Shown here piece after piece: positions 1-6,519 of a stretch of 9,870 bases of DNA. This stretch comes from Candidatus Puniceispirillum sp. (GTDB taxonomy: Bacteria; Pseudomonadota; Alphaproteobacteria; Puniceispirillales; Puniceispirillaceae). The notes below the pieces were generated by a model. It made no database searches. It saw nothing but the letters and a program-made list of their open reading frames with translations, and was not told the DNA's origin. The DNA lies in contig JABJBD010000097.1 of the NCBI GenBank assembly GCA_018668795.1, forward strand, positions 1 to 9,870, given 5' to 3'. Positions within the stretch are counted from its first letter, which is position 1; the number at the start of each line of letters is the position of its first letter. A program made the position numbers and the translations under genes.

Positions 1-458
1 ACGCGCACCCCCGACGTGGTGCCATTCCAGGTAAACACAACATCATTGTCAAAATTGACCATGCCCAGATCAGGCAGATCGCCATAATCGACCTCGATAG
101 CACGGGCATTTGGAATCTTTAGCTGCTTTATCACATCGGCAACCCAAGCCTTGCCAAAGGCTTCCCATGCCAATACGTCAACACCGCGCGCACCTAGCAA
201 AGACCAGAGCGCCATTTCGACAGCGCCGGTATTCGAGCCTGGTACAATCGCGATATGATAGTCGGATGGCAAGCCCAGAATGCTGCGCATCTTTGTAAGT
301 ACGGATTGAATTTTGGCTTTGGGATGTTTGGCGCGGTGCGAGCGACCTAGCACCGAAACATCAAGATTAGAAGCGGACCATCCAGGCCGTTTCTTGGTCG
401 GGCCGCATGAAAAATGCGGAGACGCCGGCTTGATAGCCGGTTTAGCGGAAGGAGACAT
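1..458 (-). CDS. serC: Phosphoserine aminotransferase SerC, N-terminal part (3' end beyond the window)
   Basis: SerC is a cytoplasmic PLP-dependent transaminase. It converts 3-phosphohydroxypyruvate plus glutamate to O-phosphoserine, the second step of serine synthesis, and can also serve pyridoxal phosphate synthesis. 152 residues are visible. Recognisable segments are PHFSCGPTKKRPGW (14-27), LGRSHRAK (37-44), the cofactor-phosphate loop VPGSNTGAVEMALW (72-85), LLGARGVDVLAWE (87-99) and the conserved FTWNGTTSGVR (142-152) at the window edge. The PLP lysine lies outside. The GRSHRAK version is the form typical of Alphaproteobacteria rather than the E. coli type. The ATG at 458-456 is preceded by GAGGA with a 5-base spacing, and the family's N-terminus fits this start. 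It follows glmM by 146 bases on the same strand and has a structured leader. In many relatives serA lies downstream, which cannot be seen here. Family assignment is secure; only completeness is unknown. Confidence 0.95.
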   Translation of the reverse strand, partial: MSPSAKPAIKPASPHFSCGPTKKRPGWSASNLDVSVLGRSHRAKHPKAKIQSVLTKMRSILGLPSDYHIAIVPGSNTGAVEMALWSLLGARGVDVLAWEAFGKAWVADVIKQLKIPNARAIEVDYGDLPDLGMVNFDNDVVFTWNGTTSGVR

Positions 459-577
459 GGTGATCCTCAGTCAAAAATGTGGCCACCTGTTGGGAGGTGA
501 CGACCCGCCAAAAGACATGCCAGACCACCCACCGCTTGTCAACATACCGGCCAAACGGCATGTGAAATATTTTTGCT
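459..577 (-). promoter_or_regulatory. Structured serC leader, candidate serC-type regulatory RNA
   Basis: The 146-base glmM-serC spacer shows several complementary segments when read on the minus strand. ACATGCC (563-557) matches GGCATGT (521-515) over 7 bp. GGTGGTC (529-523) can pair with GATCACC (465-459) over 7 bp with one G-U pair; the latter overlaps the serC ribosome binding site and touches the start codon. Between them GTCACCT (501-495) and AGGTGGC (488-482) form a hairpin with a 6-base loop, followed by five T (477-473). The first two stems would interlock as a pseudoknot if formed together. ACATGCC could instead pair locally with GGTATG (548-543). A serC leader motif whose last stem overlaps the ribosome binding site is known from Alphaproteobacteria (Corbino and colleagues, 2005). 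Membership here is inferred from position and layout, not from an alignment. TATATT (589-584) could be its -10 box; no good -35 is seen. Confidence 0.45.
473..501 (-). terminator. Hairpin plus short T-run in the serC leader, possible attenuator
   Basis: On the minus strand a 7-bp stem (501-495 with 488-482, one G-U pair) with the loop CCCAAC is followed, after four bases, by five T. This resembles a weak intrinsic terminator lying 15 to 43 bases before the serC start codon. The T-run is short and offset from the stem, so it may simply be a hairpin inside the leader RNA. Confidence 0.3.
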
Positions 578-604
578 TTTGCTAATATATTGAAATTATG
601 CGAT

Positions 605-1969
605 TTATTTCGCCGCAGACTTAATGCGCAAAATTAGTTCCTGCATAACTGTATCAAGAAGTGGCATTTCATCAGCTTCGACCATCACCCGGATCAGATT
701 TTCGGTACCTGACGCCCGCACCAGCACACGCCCTTGTCCATTCATGCTTGCCTCGATCTTGCTCATATCAGCTATCAGGCTTTCATCACTTAGAACAGTG
801 CGGTCAATATCGCGGATATTTTCTAGTTTCTGCGGGCTTGGGGTAAAGTTGTTAAATAGTTCACTGGCGGTTTTATCACTGCGTTTGAGCAAGGCAAGCA
901 TCTGCAAAGCCGCCAGCAAGCCGTCACCCGACGTGGCAAAATCGCTAAGCAGGATATGGCCAGATGGCTCCCCCCCCAGATTAATACCCGTTTTACGCAT
1001 CATTTCGAGAATGTAACGATCACCAACTTTTGAACGATGCAGATCAAGACCCCATTCAGCCAGCTTTAGCGCCAGCCCGCGGTTTGACATGACGGTGCCA
1101 ACAACACCGCCCCCGACAAGGGTGCCCGCCTGTTGCATTGAACTGGCCAAAGTCGCAAGCAATTGATCGCCATCAAGTAGCTTGCCATTTTCATCTGCCA
1201 TGATAAGCCGATCCGCATCACCATCAAGTGCGATGCCTGCATCTGCCCCATGTGTGACAACCGCCGCCGCCATCATCTGTGGTGATACCGCCCCGCACAT
1301 ATCATTGATGTTCATGCCATCCGGCGTAACTGCCAACGGTATGACATCAACACCCAGTTCAAACAGCGTATCAGGCGCGGTACGATAAGCCGCCCCATTC
1401 GCACAATCGACAACGATCTTCATGCCATCCAGCCGTAAATTACGCGGGAAAGCGGCTTTGGCAAATTCAACATAACGGCCAACTGAATCCAGCATCCGGC
1501 GCGCACGTCCAAGGTTTTCGGGTTCAGCCAGTGCAATCGATCCTGCCGCCAGTTGCGAAATCTCGGCTTCAATCACATCGTCTAGCTTAAAGCCATCCGG
1601 ACCAAATAATTTGATACCATTATCAAAATGCGGGTTATGGCTAGCCGAAATCATCACCCCTAGTTCGGCACGTAGCGAGCTGGTCAGATAGGCAACTGCT
1701 GGTGTTGGCACTGGCCCCAGAAGCCGACAATCCATCCCGATCGACGTAAAACCAGCAACCAATGCCGATTCCAGCATATATCCCGATAGGCGCGTATCCT
1801 TGCCAATTACGACAGACGGGCGGCCAGCCTTGGAACCGATTTTGCCTGCGGCATTATTGGCAACAAACCAGCTTCCTGCGGCCAATGCTAAACGGACAAT
1901 GGCCTCGGCGGTCATAGGCCCTGTATTGATCCGCGCGCGCACGCCATCTGTTCCGAATAAACCTGCCAT
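605..1969 (-). CDS. glmM: Phosphoglucosamine mutase GlmM
   Basis: GlmM interconverts glucosamine-6-phosphate and glucosamine-1-phosphate in the cytoplasm, the committed step towards UDP-GlcNAc for peptidoglycan and lipid A. At 454 residues it has the family length and all four phosphohexomutase domains. It opens with MAGLFGTDGVR. The phosphoserine loop ISASHNP (107-113) carries catalytic Ser110. The metal loop DGDADR (249-254) supplies three Asp. The sugar-binding loop GGEPSGH is at 332-338, and the C-terminal phosphate-binding loop RASGTEN is at 418-424. That last loop usually reads SGTEP; Asn424 replaces the proline, while the phosphate-binding residues are kept. The ATG at 1969-1967 is preceded by AAGGA at normal spacing. 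It lies 115 bases after folP, so it may have its own promoter, and is followed by serC. In many Alphaproteobacteria glmM sits close to ftsH, as here. Assignment is very secure. Confidence 0.97.
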   Translation of the reverse strand: MAGLFGTDGVRARINTGPMTAEAIVRLALAAGSWFVANNAAGKIGSKAGRPSVVIGKDTRLSGYMLESALVAGFTSIGMDCRLLGPVPTPAVAYLTSSLRAELGVMISASHNPHFDNGIKLFGPDGFKLDDVIEAEISQLAAGSIALAEPENLGRARRMLDSVGRYVEFAKAAFPRNLRLDGMKIVVDCANGAAYRTAPDTLFELGVDVIPLAVTPDGMNINDMCGAVSPQMMAAAVVTHGADAGIALDGDADRLIMADENGKLLDGDQLLATLASSMQQAGTLVGGGVVGTVMSNRGLALKLAEWGLDLHRSKVGDRYILEMMRKTGINLGGEPSGHILLSDFATSGDGLLAALQMLALLKRSDKTASELFNNFTPSPQKLENIRDIDRTVLSDESLIADMSKIEASMNGQGRVLVRASGTENLIRVMVEADEMPLLDTVMQELILRIKSAAK

Positions 1970-2084
1970 GATTGTTCCTTTTCAACGCGGCGCATCCTTA
2001 TAATAGAATAGAGGAGCGCAAACTCATTTCACAAGTGTCTTTCACCTAAATCAGGCAATAATCAAACGATAAGCATATGTTGGG
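1970..2084 (-). promoter_or_regulatory. folP-glmM spacer with a possible glmM promoter
   Basis: This 115-base AT-rich gap breaks the otherwise tight packing of the tilS-ftsH-folP group. On the minus strand TTGTGA (2034-2029) and TATTCT (2010-2005) are spaced by 18 bases and match 4 of 6 positions each of the sigma-70 consensus; TATTAT overlaps at 2005-2000. GCGCTCC (2019-2013) is complementary to GGATGCGC (1997-1990) apart from one bulged base and could form a stem around the -10 region. No terminator is visible after folP. The promoter call is a weak consensus match only. Confidence 0.3.
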
Positions 2085-3176
2085 TTATGCCGCTTCATAT
2101 AGTGCCATCTGTACAGCTATTGCCTGAGCGGTATCAGGCACATCATGCACGCGGATCATTTGTGCGCCTTCATTGATACCTTGCAATGCCAGTGCAATAC
2201 TGCCAGCAAGACGATCATCAGCCACTTCATTTCTGGATATTTTGGCAATGCTTGATTTGCGGCTGGCCCCTAGCAATAGCGGTACACCAAGACCATGAAG
2301 CAAGCCAAACCAGTTCATCAATTCCATATTATGTGTGACAGTCTTGCCAAAGCCAAACCCCGGATCAACGACGATTTTGTCACGCGGAATACCAGCATCT
2401 ATGGCGGCCATGATGCGGTCTTCAAGAAATTCATATATTTCAACTGGGGCAAATCCATAATGCGGATCATTCTGCATCGATTCAGGCGTGCCTTGCATAT
2501 GCATGATAATCACCGGCACGCCGCTATTCGACGCCGCCGCCAGCGCACCATCGCCGCGTAATCCGCCTACATCATTTATAATAGCTGCCCCTGCTTTGGT
2601 CGCCCGCGTCATAATTTCGGCATGACGCGTATCCACCGAAACCAGCCCCCCTGCTTTGGCAAGGCCGGTAATAGGCGGCAAAATCCGCGCAAGCTCTTGA
2701 TTACGGGTGATCGGTTCAGCCCCCGGACGTGTCGATTCACCACCTATATCAATGATGCTGGCACCTGCTGTCTGCATCGCAACCGCTGCCGCGATCGCCT
2801 TGGCTGGGGCATTATGCTGACCACCATCAGAAAAACTGTCGGGCGTTACATTCAATATACCCATAATTTGCGGCTCATTCATCGACAAGCCTGCAAAATC
2901 AGCGCGTGGTGATGTCAGGCGCTCAATAGCGAAAACCGCTTTGTTGCGGTCATCTGCCTCGGACAGCATCGCATCAACATGCATGCGGCGCGCCGAATAG
3001 CTATTGTCTTGGCTACGTTGGACAACATCAACATGGCTAAAATGTCGCCAGCCGCCAGCCAGTGCCAACGCCCCGTCAAGAGGCGTATTTTGAGGAAGCG
3101 GACGAATCCATGTTGGACATGCAAAAGGCGGCAGTGTAAGTGCCGCCTTATAGCTTATGGGTGCGTGATCAGACAC
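2085..3176 (-). CDS. folP: Dihydropteroate synthase FolP
   Basis: FolP condenses 6-hydroxymethyl-dihydropterin diphosphate with p-aminobenzoate to give dihydropteroate. It is the folate-pathway enzyme inhibited by sulfonamides. The TIM-barrel domain covers about residues 101-360 with all landmark motifs: MGILNVTPDSFSDGG (105-119), DIGGESTRPGAE (143-154), SVDTRHAE (180-187), NDVGGL (201-206), MHMQGTPESM (225-234), DPGFGFGKT (271-279), GASRKSSI (303-310) and RVHDV (342-346). At 363 residues it exceeds the roughly 280 of E. coli because of a leader domain of about 100 residues, which is usual for alphaproteobacterial FolP. The start is GTG at 3176-3174, three bases after the ftsH stop and in the same frame. 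No strong Shine-Dalgarno is seen, so expression probably depends on translational coupling with ftsH. No resistance-type insertion is evident in the SRKS or TPDSFSD loops. Confidence 0.96.
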   Translation of the reverse strand: MSDHAPISYKAALTLPPFACPTWIRPLPQNTPLDGALALAGGWRHFSHVDVVQRSQDNSYSARRMHVDAMLSEADDRNKAVFAIERLTSPRADFAGLSMNEPQIMGILNVTPDSFSDGGQHNAPAKAIAAAVAMQTAGASIIDIGGESTRPGAEPITRNQELARILPPITGLAKAGGLVSVDTRHAEIMTRATKAGAAIINDVGGLRGDGALAAASNSGVPVIIMHMQGTPESMQNDPHYGFAPVEIYEFLEDRIMAAIDAGIPRDKIVVDPGFGFGKTVTHNMELMNWFGLLHGLGVPLLLGASRKSSIAKISRNEVADDRLAGSIALALQGINEGAQMIRVHDVPDTAQAIAVQMALYEAA

Positions 3177-3179
3177 CGA

Positions 3180-5099
3180 CTAAACCGGTTCGTTGCCTGG
3201 CTTTTTCGGGCGCCCTGATTTTGGCAAACCAGTGCGTGAACGTGTTTTCGCCCGCGGACTTTCAGGCACCTCATCGGCGGCTTCTTCACGAACCAATGTA
3301 CCGCCTTCGACAATGATTCTAATTTCATTGCCATCAAGCGTTTCATACTCAAGAAGACCTTGCGCCAGACGCTCAAGTTCAGCACTGTTCTTTTTCAGAA
3401 TTTTAGTTGCTTCACTATAGGCATCATCAACAATCCGACGCGTTTCCGCATCAATAATCGATGCTGTTGCATCCGACATATTCTTTTGCTGAGATACTGA
3501 GCGGCCAAGAAACACTTCCTGCTCATCCGCGCTGTAGGCAAGAAAGCCTAGCTTGTCGGACATGCCCCATTCGGTAACCATACGGCGCGCCATATCGGTT
3601 GCCATACGAATATCGGATGAAGCACCAGTCGTAATCTTATCTTCACCAAAGATCATGTCTTCGGCAATACGACCACCACAGGCCACCCGTAAATCAGCAT
3701 AGATTTTGTCACGAGCCAGTGAAATACGATCACCTTCAGGTAGCCGCATAACCATGCCAAGCGCACGCCCACGCGGGATGATTGTCGCCTTGTGGATCGG
3801 GTCAGATGCCTCACAATGCAACGCCACAACAGCATGACCAGCTTCGTGATAGGCTGTCAGGCGTTTTTCCTCATCTGTCATCACCATTGAACGGCGTTCA
3901 GAACCAAGCATCACCTTATCCTTGGCTTCTTCAAACTCACTCATAGATACCGTGCGGCGACCCTTACGGGCAGCCAGCAAAGCTGCTTCATTCACCAAAT
4001 TCGCAAGATCAGCACCCGAAAAACCAGGTGTTCCACGAGCAATAACGCGCGGCTCTACACCTTCGGAAAGTGGCGTTTTGCGCATATGTACTTTCAGGAT
4101 TTTTTCACGACCCATCACATCCGGGTTTGGCACAACAACCTGACGGTCAAAGCGTCCCGGACGCAACAAAGCCGGATCAAGCACGTCCGGACGGTTGGTC
4201 GCTGCGATCAGGATAACACCTTCATTCGCTTCAAAGCCATCCATCTCGACTAGCATCTGGTTCAATGTCTGTTCGCGCTCGTCATTACCGCCGCCAAGGC
4301 CAGCACCACGATGACGTCCAACAGCATCAATCTCGTCGATGAAAATAATACATGGTGCGTTCTTTTTACCTTGTTCGAACATGTCACGGACACGGCTGGC
4401 ACCAACACCAACAAACATTTCGACAAAATCAGAACCCGAAATAGTGAAGAAAGGCACATTCGCCTCACCAGCGATCGCTTTCGCCAGCAAAGTCTTACCT
4501 GTACCTGGAGGACCCACCAGCAAAACGCCTTTTGGAATTTTACCGCCAAGACGCTGAAACTTGCCAGGGTCTTTCAGAAACTCAACAACCTCTTCAAGTT
4601 CGGTTTTGGCTTCATCAATACCAGCAACATCTTCAAAAGTGATCCGCCCCTGATGTTCGGTCAGCAGTTTAGCGCGTGACTTGCCAAAGCCCATCGCACC
4701 GCGAGATCCGCCCTGCATCTGTCGCATAAAGAAAATCCAGACACCGATAAATAACAGCATCGGGAACCATGACAGCAGAATTGAAAACAGCCCGGGCATA
4801 TTGCTTTCTTCGGGGCTGGCAATGATGCGCACATCATTTGCGTCAAGCACAGTCACAACATCCGTGCCTTCAGGCATGACACTGGACACGATGCGGCCTG
4901 ATTTGGATTTACCCGTCAGGTTACGGCCATCAATGACAACTTCCACAATCTGCTGACCTTCGACCTCAGCGATAAAATCAGAATAGGCAACCTGATTAGT
5001 CTGCGGTGTCGCTGATGGCTGTTGAAACAGGTTGAAAAGCCCAAAAAGAGCTGCTCCAAAAATGAGCCAAATGATAATATTACGTGCCATATTGTTCAC
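3180..5099 (-). CDS. ftsH: ATP-dependent zinc metalloprotease FtsH
   Basis: FtsH is a hexameric inner-membrane AAA+ protease that extracts and degrades membrane and soluble proteins. In E. coli its targets include LpxC and the heat-shock sigma factor. The order is: transmembrane helix 1 (about 7-25), a periplasmic domain (about 30-103), transmembrane helix 2 (about 104-125), and the AAA module with Walker A GPPGTGKT (196-203), Walker B IIFIDEID (251-258) and the second region of homology TNRPDVLDPALLRPGRFDR (301-319) with Arg313 and Arg316. The zinc protease domain follows, with HEAGH (418-422) and the third ligand Asp496 in TGASSDI. The basic tail (about 616-639) is disordered-looking. Length (639) is normal. 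The start is taken as GTG at 5099, with AAGGA ten bases upstream; the ATG at 5090 would remove three residues. tilS ends 14 bases upstream and its last codons contain the ribosome binding site, so the two are almost certainly cotranscribed. Confidence 0.98.
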   Translation of the reverse strand: MNNMARNIIIWLIFGAALFGLFNLFQQPSATPQTNQVAYSDFIAEVEGQQIVEVVIDGRNLTGKSKSGRIVSSVMPEGTDVVTVLDANDVRIIASPEESNMPGLFSILLSWFPMLLFIGVWIFFMRQMQGGSRGAMGFGKSRAKLLTEHQGRITFEDVAGIDEAKTELEEVVEFLKDPGKFQRLGGKIPKGVLLVGPPGTGKTLLAKAIAGEANVPFFTISGSDFVEMFVGVGASRVRDMFEQGKKNAPCIIFIDEIDAVGRHRGAGLGGGNDEREQTLNQMLVEMDGFEANEGVILIAATNRPDVLDPALLRPGRFDRQVVVPNPDVMGREKILKVHMRKTPLSEGVEPRVIARGTPGFSGADLANLVNEAALLAARKGRRTVSMSEFEEAKDKVMLGSERRSMVMTDEEKRLTAYHEAGHAVVALHCEASDPIHKATIIPRGRALGMVMRLPEGDRISLARDKIYADLRVACGGRIAEDMIFGEDKITTGASSDIRMATDMARRMVTEWGMSDKLGFLAYSADEQEVFLGRSVSQQKNMSDATASIIDAETRRIVDDAYSEATKILKKNSAELERLAQGLLEYETLDGNEIRIIVEGGTLVREEAADEVPESPRAKTRSRTGLPKSGRPKKPGNEPV

Positions 5100-5113
5100 G
5101 GTTCACAGATCCT

Positions 5114-6460
5114 TCATCGTTTTGCGGCATCATCTGCCGTCACATCTTTCATCGGTTGCAGTGCTTGTCCCGGTGCCAATGGCAAGAACCGTGCGTTTAC
5201 AAGCGCATCAAGCGCGACATGTTTTTTATTACATGTCTTTATTTGGGGATAAAACACCTCTCCGTCAAGGCTTTGAATGACAGGAATTGCTTGGCGCACA
5301 ATATGCTGGATATCATTCCATTCCGGCGGTAGCGATGCCTGGGATGGCGTTTGTGCCAATTTTGTATGCCCAAATGCCAAAACGCTACCTGCAACCCGAC
5401 TTGTGATGCGCCAACAGCCAGCAAAAACCACATCTTCACCAGTATTGATTCCCAGTTCCTGCACCACCCTGCCCAATTCCCGAACAACCACGTAATCAGA
5501 CGCACCCGATGGGGTTACAATGCATCCTGACAAGGTGCTAGTTAACCCACCGTGCATCCGGTCCCGAAGCCTGCACAAGGCGTCATAACCTGGCGCATAG
5601 GCTTGCCCGCCCACCTGATGAAGCAAACGCCCCATTGCGCGGTGCCACGCAATGTCCGGCAAAACCGCCAAACATGTCGCATTATCGCGCTTGGTGCCTG
5701 TCCGGTAGTCTGGCAAACGCGCATATCCAGCCGCATCAAGATGGACGTCATTGTTAAGAATATCTAACAACGTCTGATCTAGCGTGGCCAGAATTTGTCT
5801 TGCCGCGCCACCAAGCTGGCATAGCATGGTGCTATATGTTGGTTCATATGTCATGAATTGGCGCAACCGAATGCGTTCAAAACGTCGATCCACATTGCTA
5901 GGATCACTTTCAAAAGCACAGTTAAATTGCTGGCATATATCCAGCGCTCGTTCAGCTGGCCAGTCAAGCATAGGGCGCCCGATTGGCACACCTGCCCGCC
6001 AGCTTGTCCGTTTCATGCCAGCAAGTCCCGCCAAACCAGATTCTTTGCCTAACCGCATGGCAATTGTTTCGGCCTGATCACCCGCGTGGTGGCCAAGGAG
6101 CAATACCGCATTATCGCGGCGCGCATGTGCGAGCATTATGTCAAAACGCTGACGACGCGCCCAAGCCTGAATACCTGTTTTTGGCGCTTTATCACTGACT
6201 TTTTCGATCGTCACAGCAATTCCATGCGCCTGCATGCGTATGGCAACACGCGCCGCTTCTACGCTGGCATCTGGCCGGATACCATGATCAACAATTATTG
6301 CACGGTGCGCTTTATTAGATGCCGCCGCATAACGTGCCATCAACAAGCATAAAGCGGTGCTGTCGGCACCTCCCGACAAAGCAGAAATAAAAGAAAAATG
6401 CTGATCTAAACCAGTAGCCGACATTGCGGCGGCAAATTCTGCATCAAGACGCGTCAGCAC
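5114..6460 (-). CDS. tilS: tRNA(Ile)-lysidine synthetase TilS
   Basis: TilS attaches lysine to C34 of the CAU-anticodon tRNA-Ile using ATP. This switches the tRNA from Met to Ile decoding and is essential in most bacteria. The N-type ATP pyrophosphatase domain occupies about residues 20-205. It has the PP-loop SGGADST (29-35), VDHGIRP (57-63), HHAGDQAET (124-132), SGLAGLAGM (141-149) and the signature DPSNVDRRFERIRLR (186-200). The HHxDDQxET motif normally has two Asp; here the first is Gly127. The remaining 250 residues are the divergent linker and C-terminal tRNA-binding part, less conserved as usual. Total length (448) matches the family. The start is GTG at 6460 with AGGG five bases upstream; an in-frame TGA at 6490-6488 prevents a much longer protein. 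It sits between cpoB and ftsH, the common alphaproteobacterial placement, and a 15-bp tandem repeat lies over its translation start region. Confidence 0.95.
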   Translation of the reverse strand: MLTRLDAEFAAAMSATGLDQHFSFISALSGGADSTALCLLMARYAAASNKAHRAIIVDHGIRPDASVEAARVAIRMQAHGIAVTIEKVSDKAPKTGIQAWARRQRFDIMLAHARRDNAVLLLGHHAGDQAETIAMRLGKESGLAGLAGMKRTSWRAGVPIGRPMLDWPAERALDICQQFNCAFESDPSNVDRRFERIRLRQFMTYEPTYSTMLCQLGGAARQILATLDQTLLDILNNDVHLDAAGYARLPDYRTGTKRDNATCLAVLPDIAWHRAMGRLLHQVGGQAYAPGYDALCRLRDRMHGGLTSTLSGCIVTPSGASDYVVVRELGRVVQELGINTGEDVVFAGCWRITSRVAGSVLAFGHTKLAQTPSQASLPPEWNDIQHIVRQAIPVIQSLDGEVFYPQIKTCNKKHVALDALVNARFLPLAPGQALQPMKDVTADDAAKR

Positions 6461-6519
6461 GTCAGCCCTGATCCGTTTACCCCTGATTCACGCACCCCTG
6501 ATTCACAAACCAATGTCAT
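6454..6519 (-). CDS. Possible 21-codon coupling ORF between cpoB and tilS
   Basis: An ATG at 6519-6517 directly abuts the cpoB TAG and opens a 21-codon frame that stops at TGA 6456-6454, overlapping the first codons of tilS by 7 bases. The three tandem 15-bp repeats are translated as the pentads CESGV, RESGV and NGSGL. Such an arrangement would bring a terminating ribosome onto the tilS GTG start. No clear Shine-Dalgarno precedes it. Because the ATG follows the stop directly, it is also in frame with cpoB, so it could instead be a relic of a longer CpoB tail or pure chance. It is reported as a candidate only. Confidence 0.2.
   Translation of the reverse strand: MTLVCESGVRESGVNGSGLTC
6464..6508. 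repeat. Three tandem 15-bp repeats upstream of tilS
   Basis: Three copies with an exact 15-base period lie at 6464-6478, 6479-6493 and 6494-6508. Copies 2 and 3 share ACCCCTGATTCAC exactly, and copy 1 is degenerate (AGCCCTGATCC). On the minus strand each unit carries ATCAGGG or ATCAGGGG, so each contains a Shine-Dalgarno-like AGGG core. The innermost copy supplies the one used by tilS, five bases before its GTG. The period is a multiple of three, so copy-number change would keep reading frames intact. Confidence 0.85.

Noticed and set aside
442..561. 39-codon minus-strand frame in the serC leader with three Trp between residues 11 and 18
   Set aside because: Suggests a Trp leader peptide, but there is no ribosome binding site and serC is not normally controlled by tryptophan. 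The overlapping Ser/Gly-rich frame fits the context better, and at most one can be meaningful.
313..585. 90-codon plus-strand frame opposite the start of serC and its leader
   Set aside because: Antisense shadow. The minus-strand SerC motifs across 1-458 are unmistakable and the plus frame shows no motif or ribosome binding site.
624..1016. 130-codon plus-strand frame opposite glmM
   Set aside because: Ser/Arg-rich antisense of a conserved coding sequence; no independent support.
4311..4679. 122-codon plus-strand frame opposite ftsH
   Set aside because: Overlaps the AAA domain of FtsH, whose Walker motifs are read on the other strand; a shadow frame.
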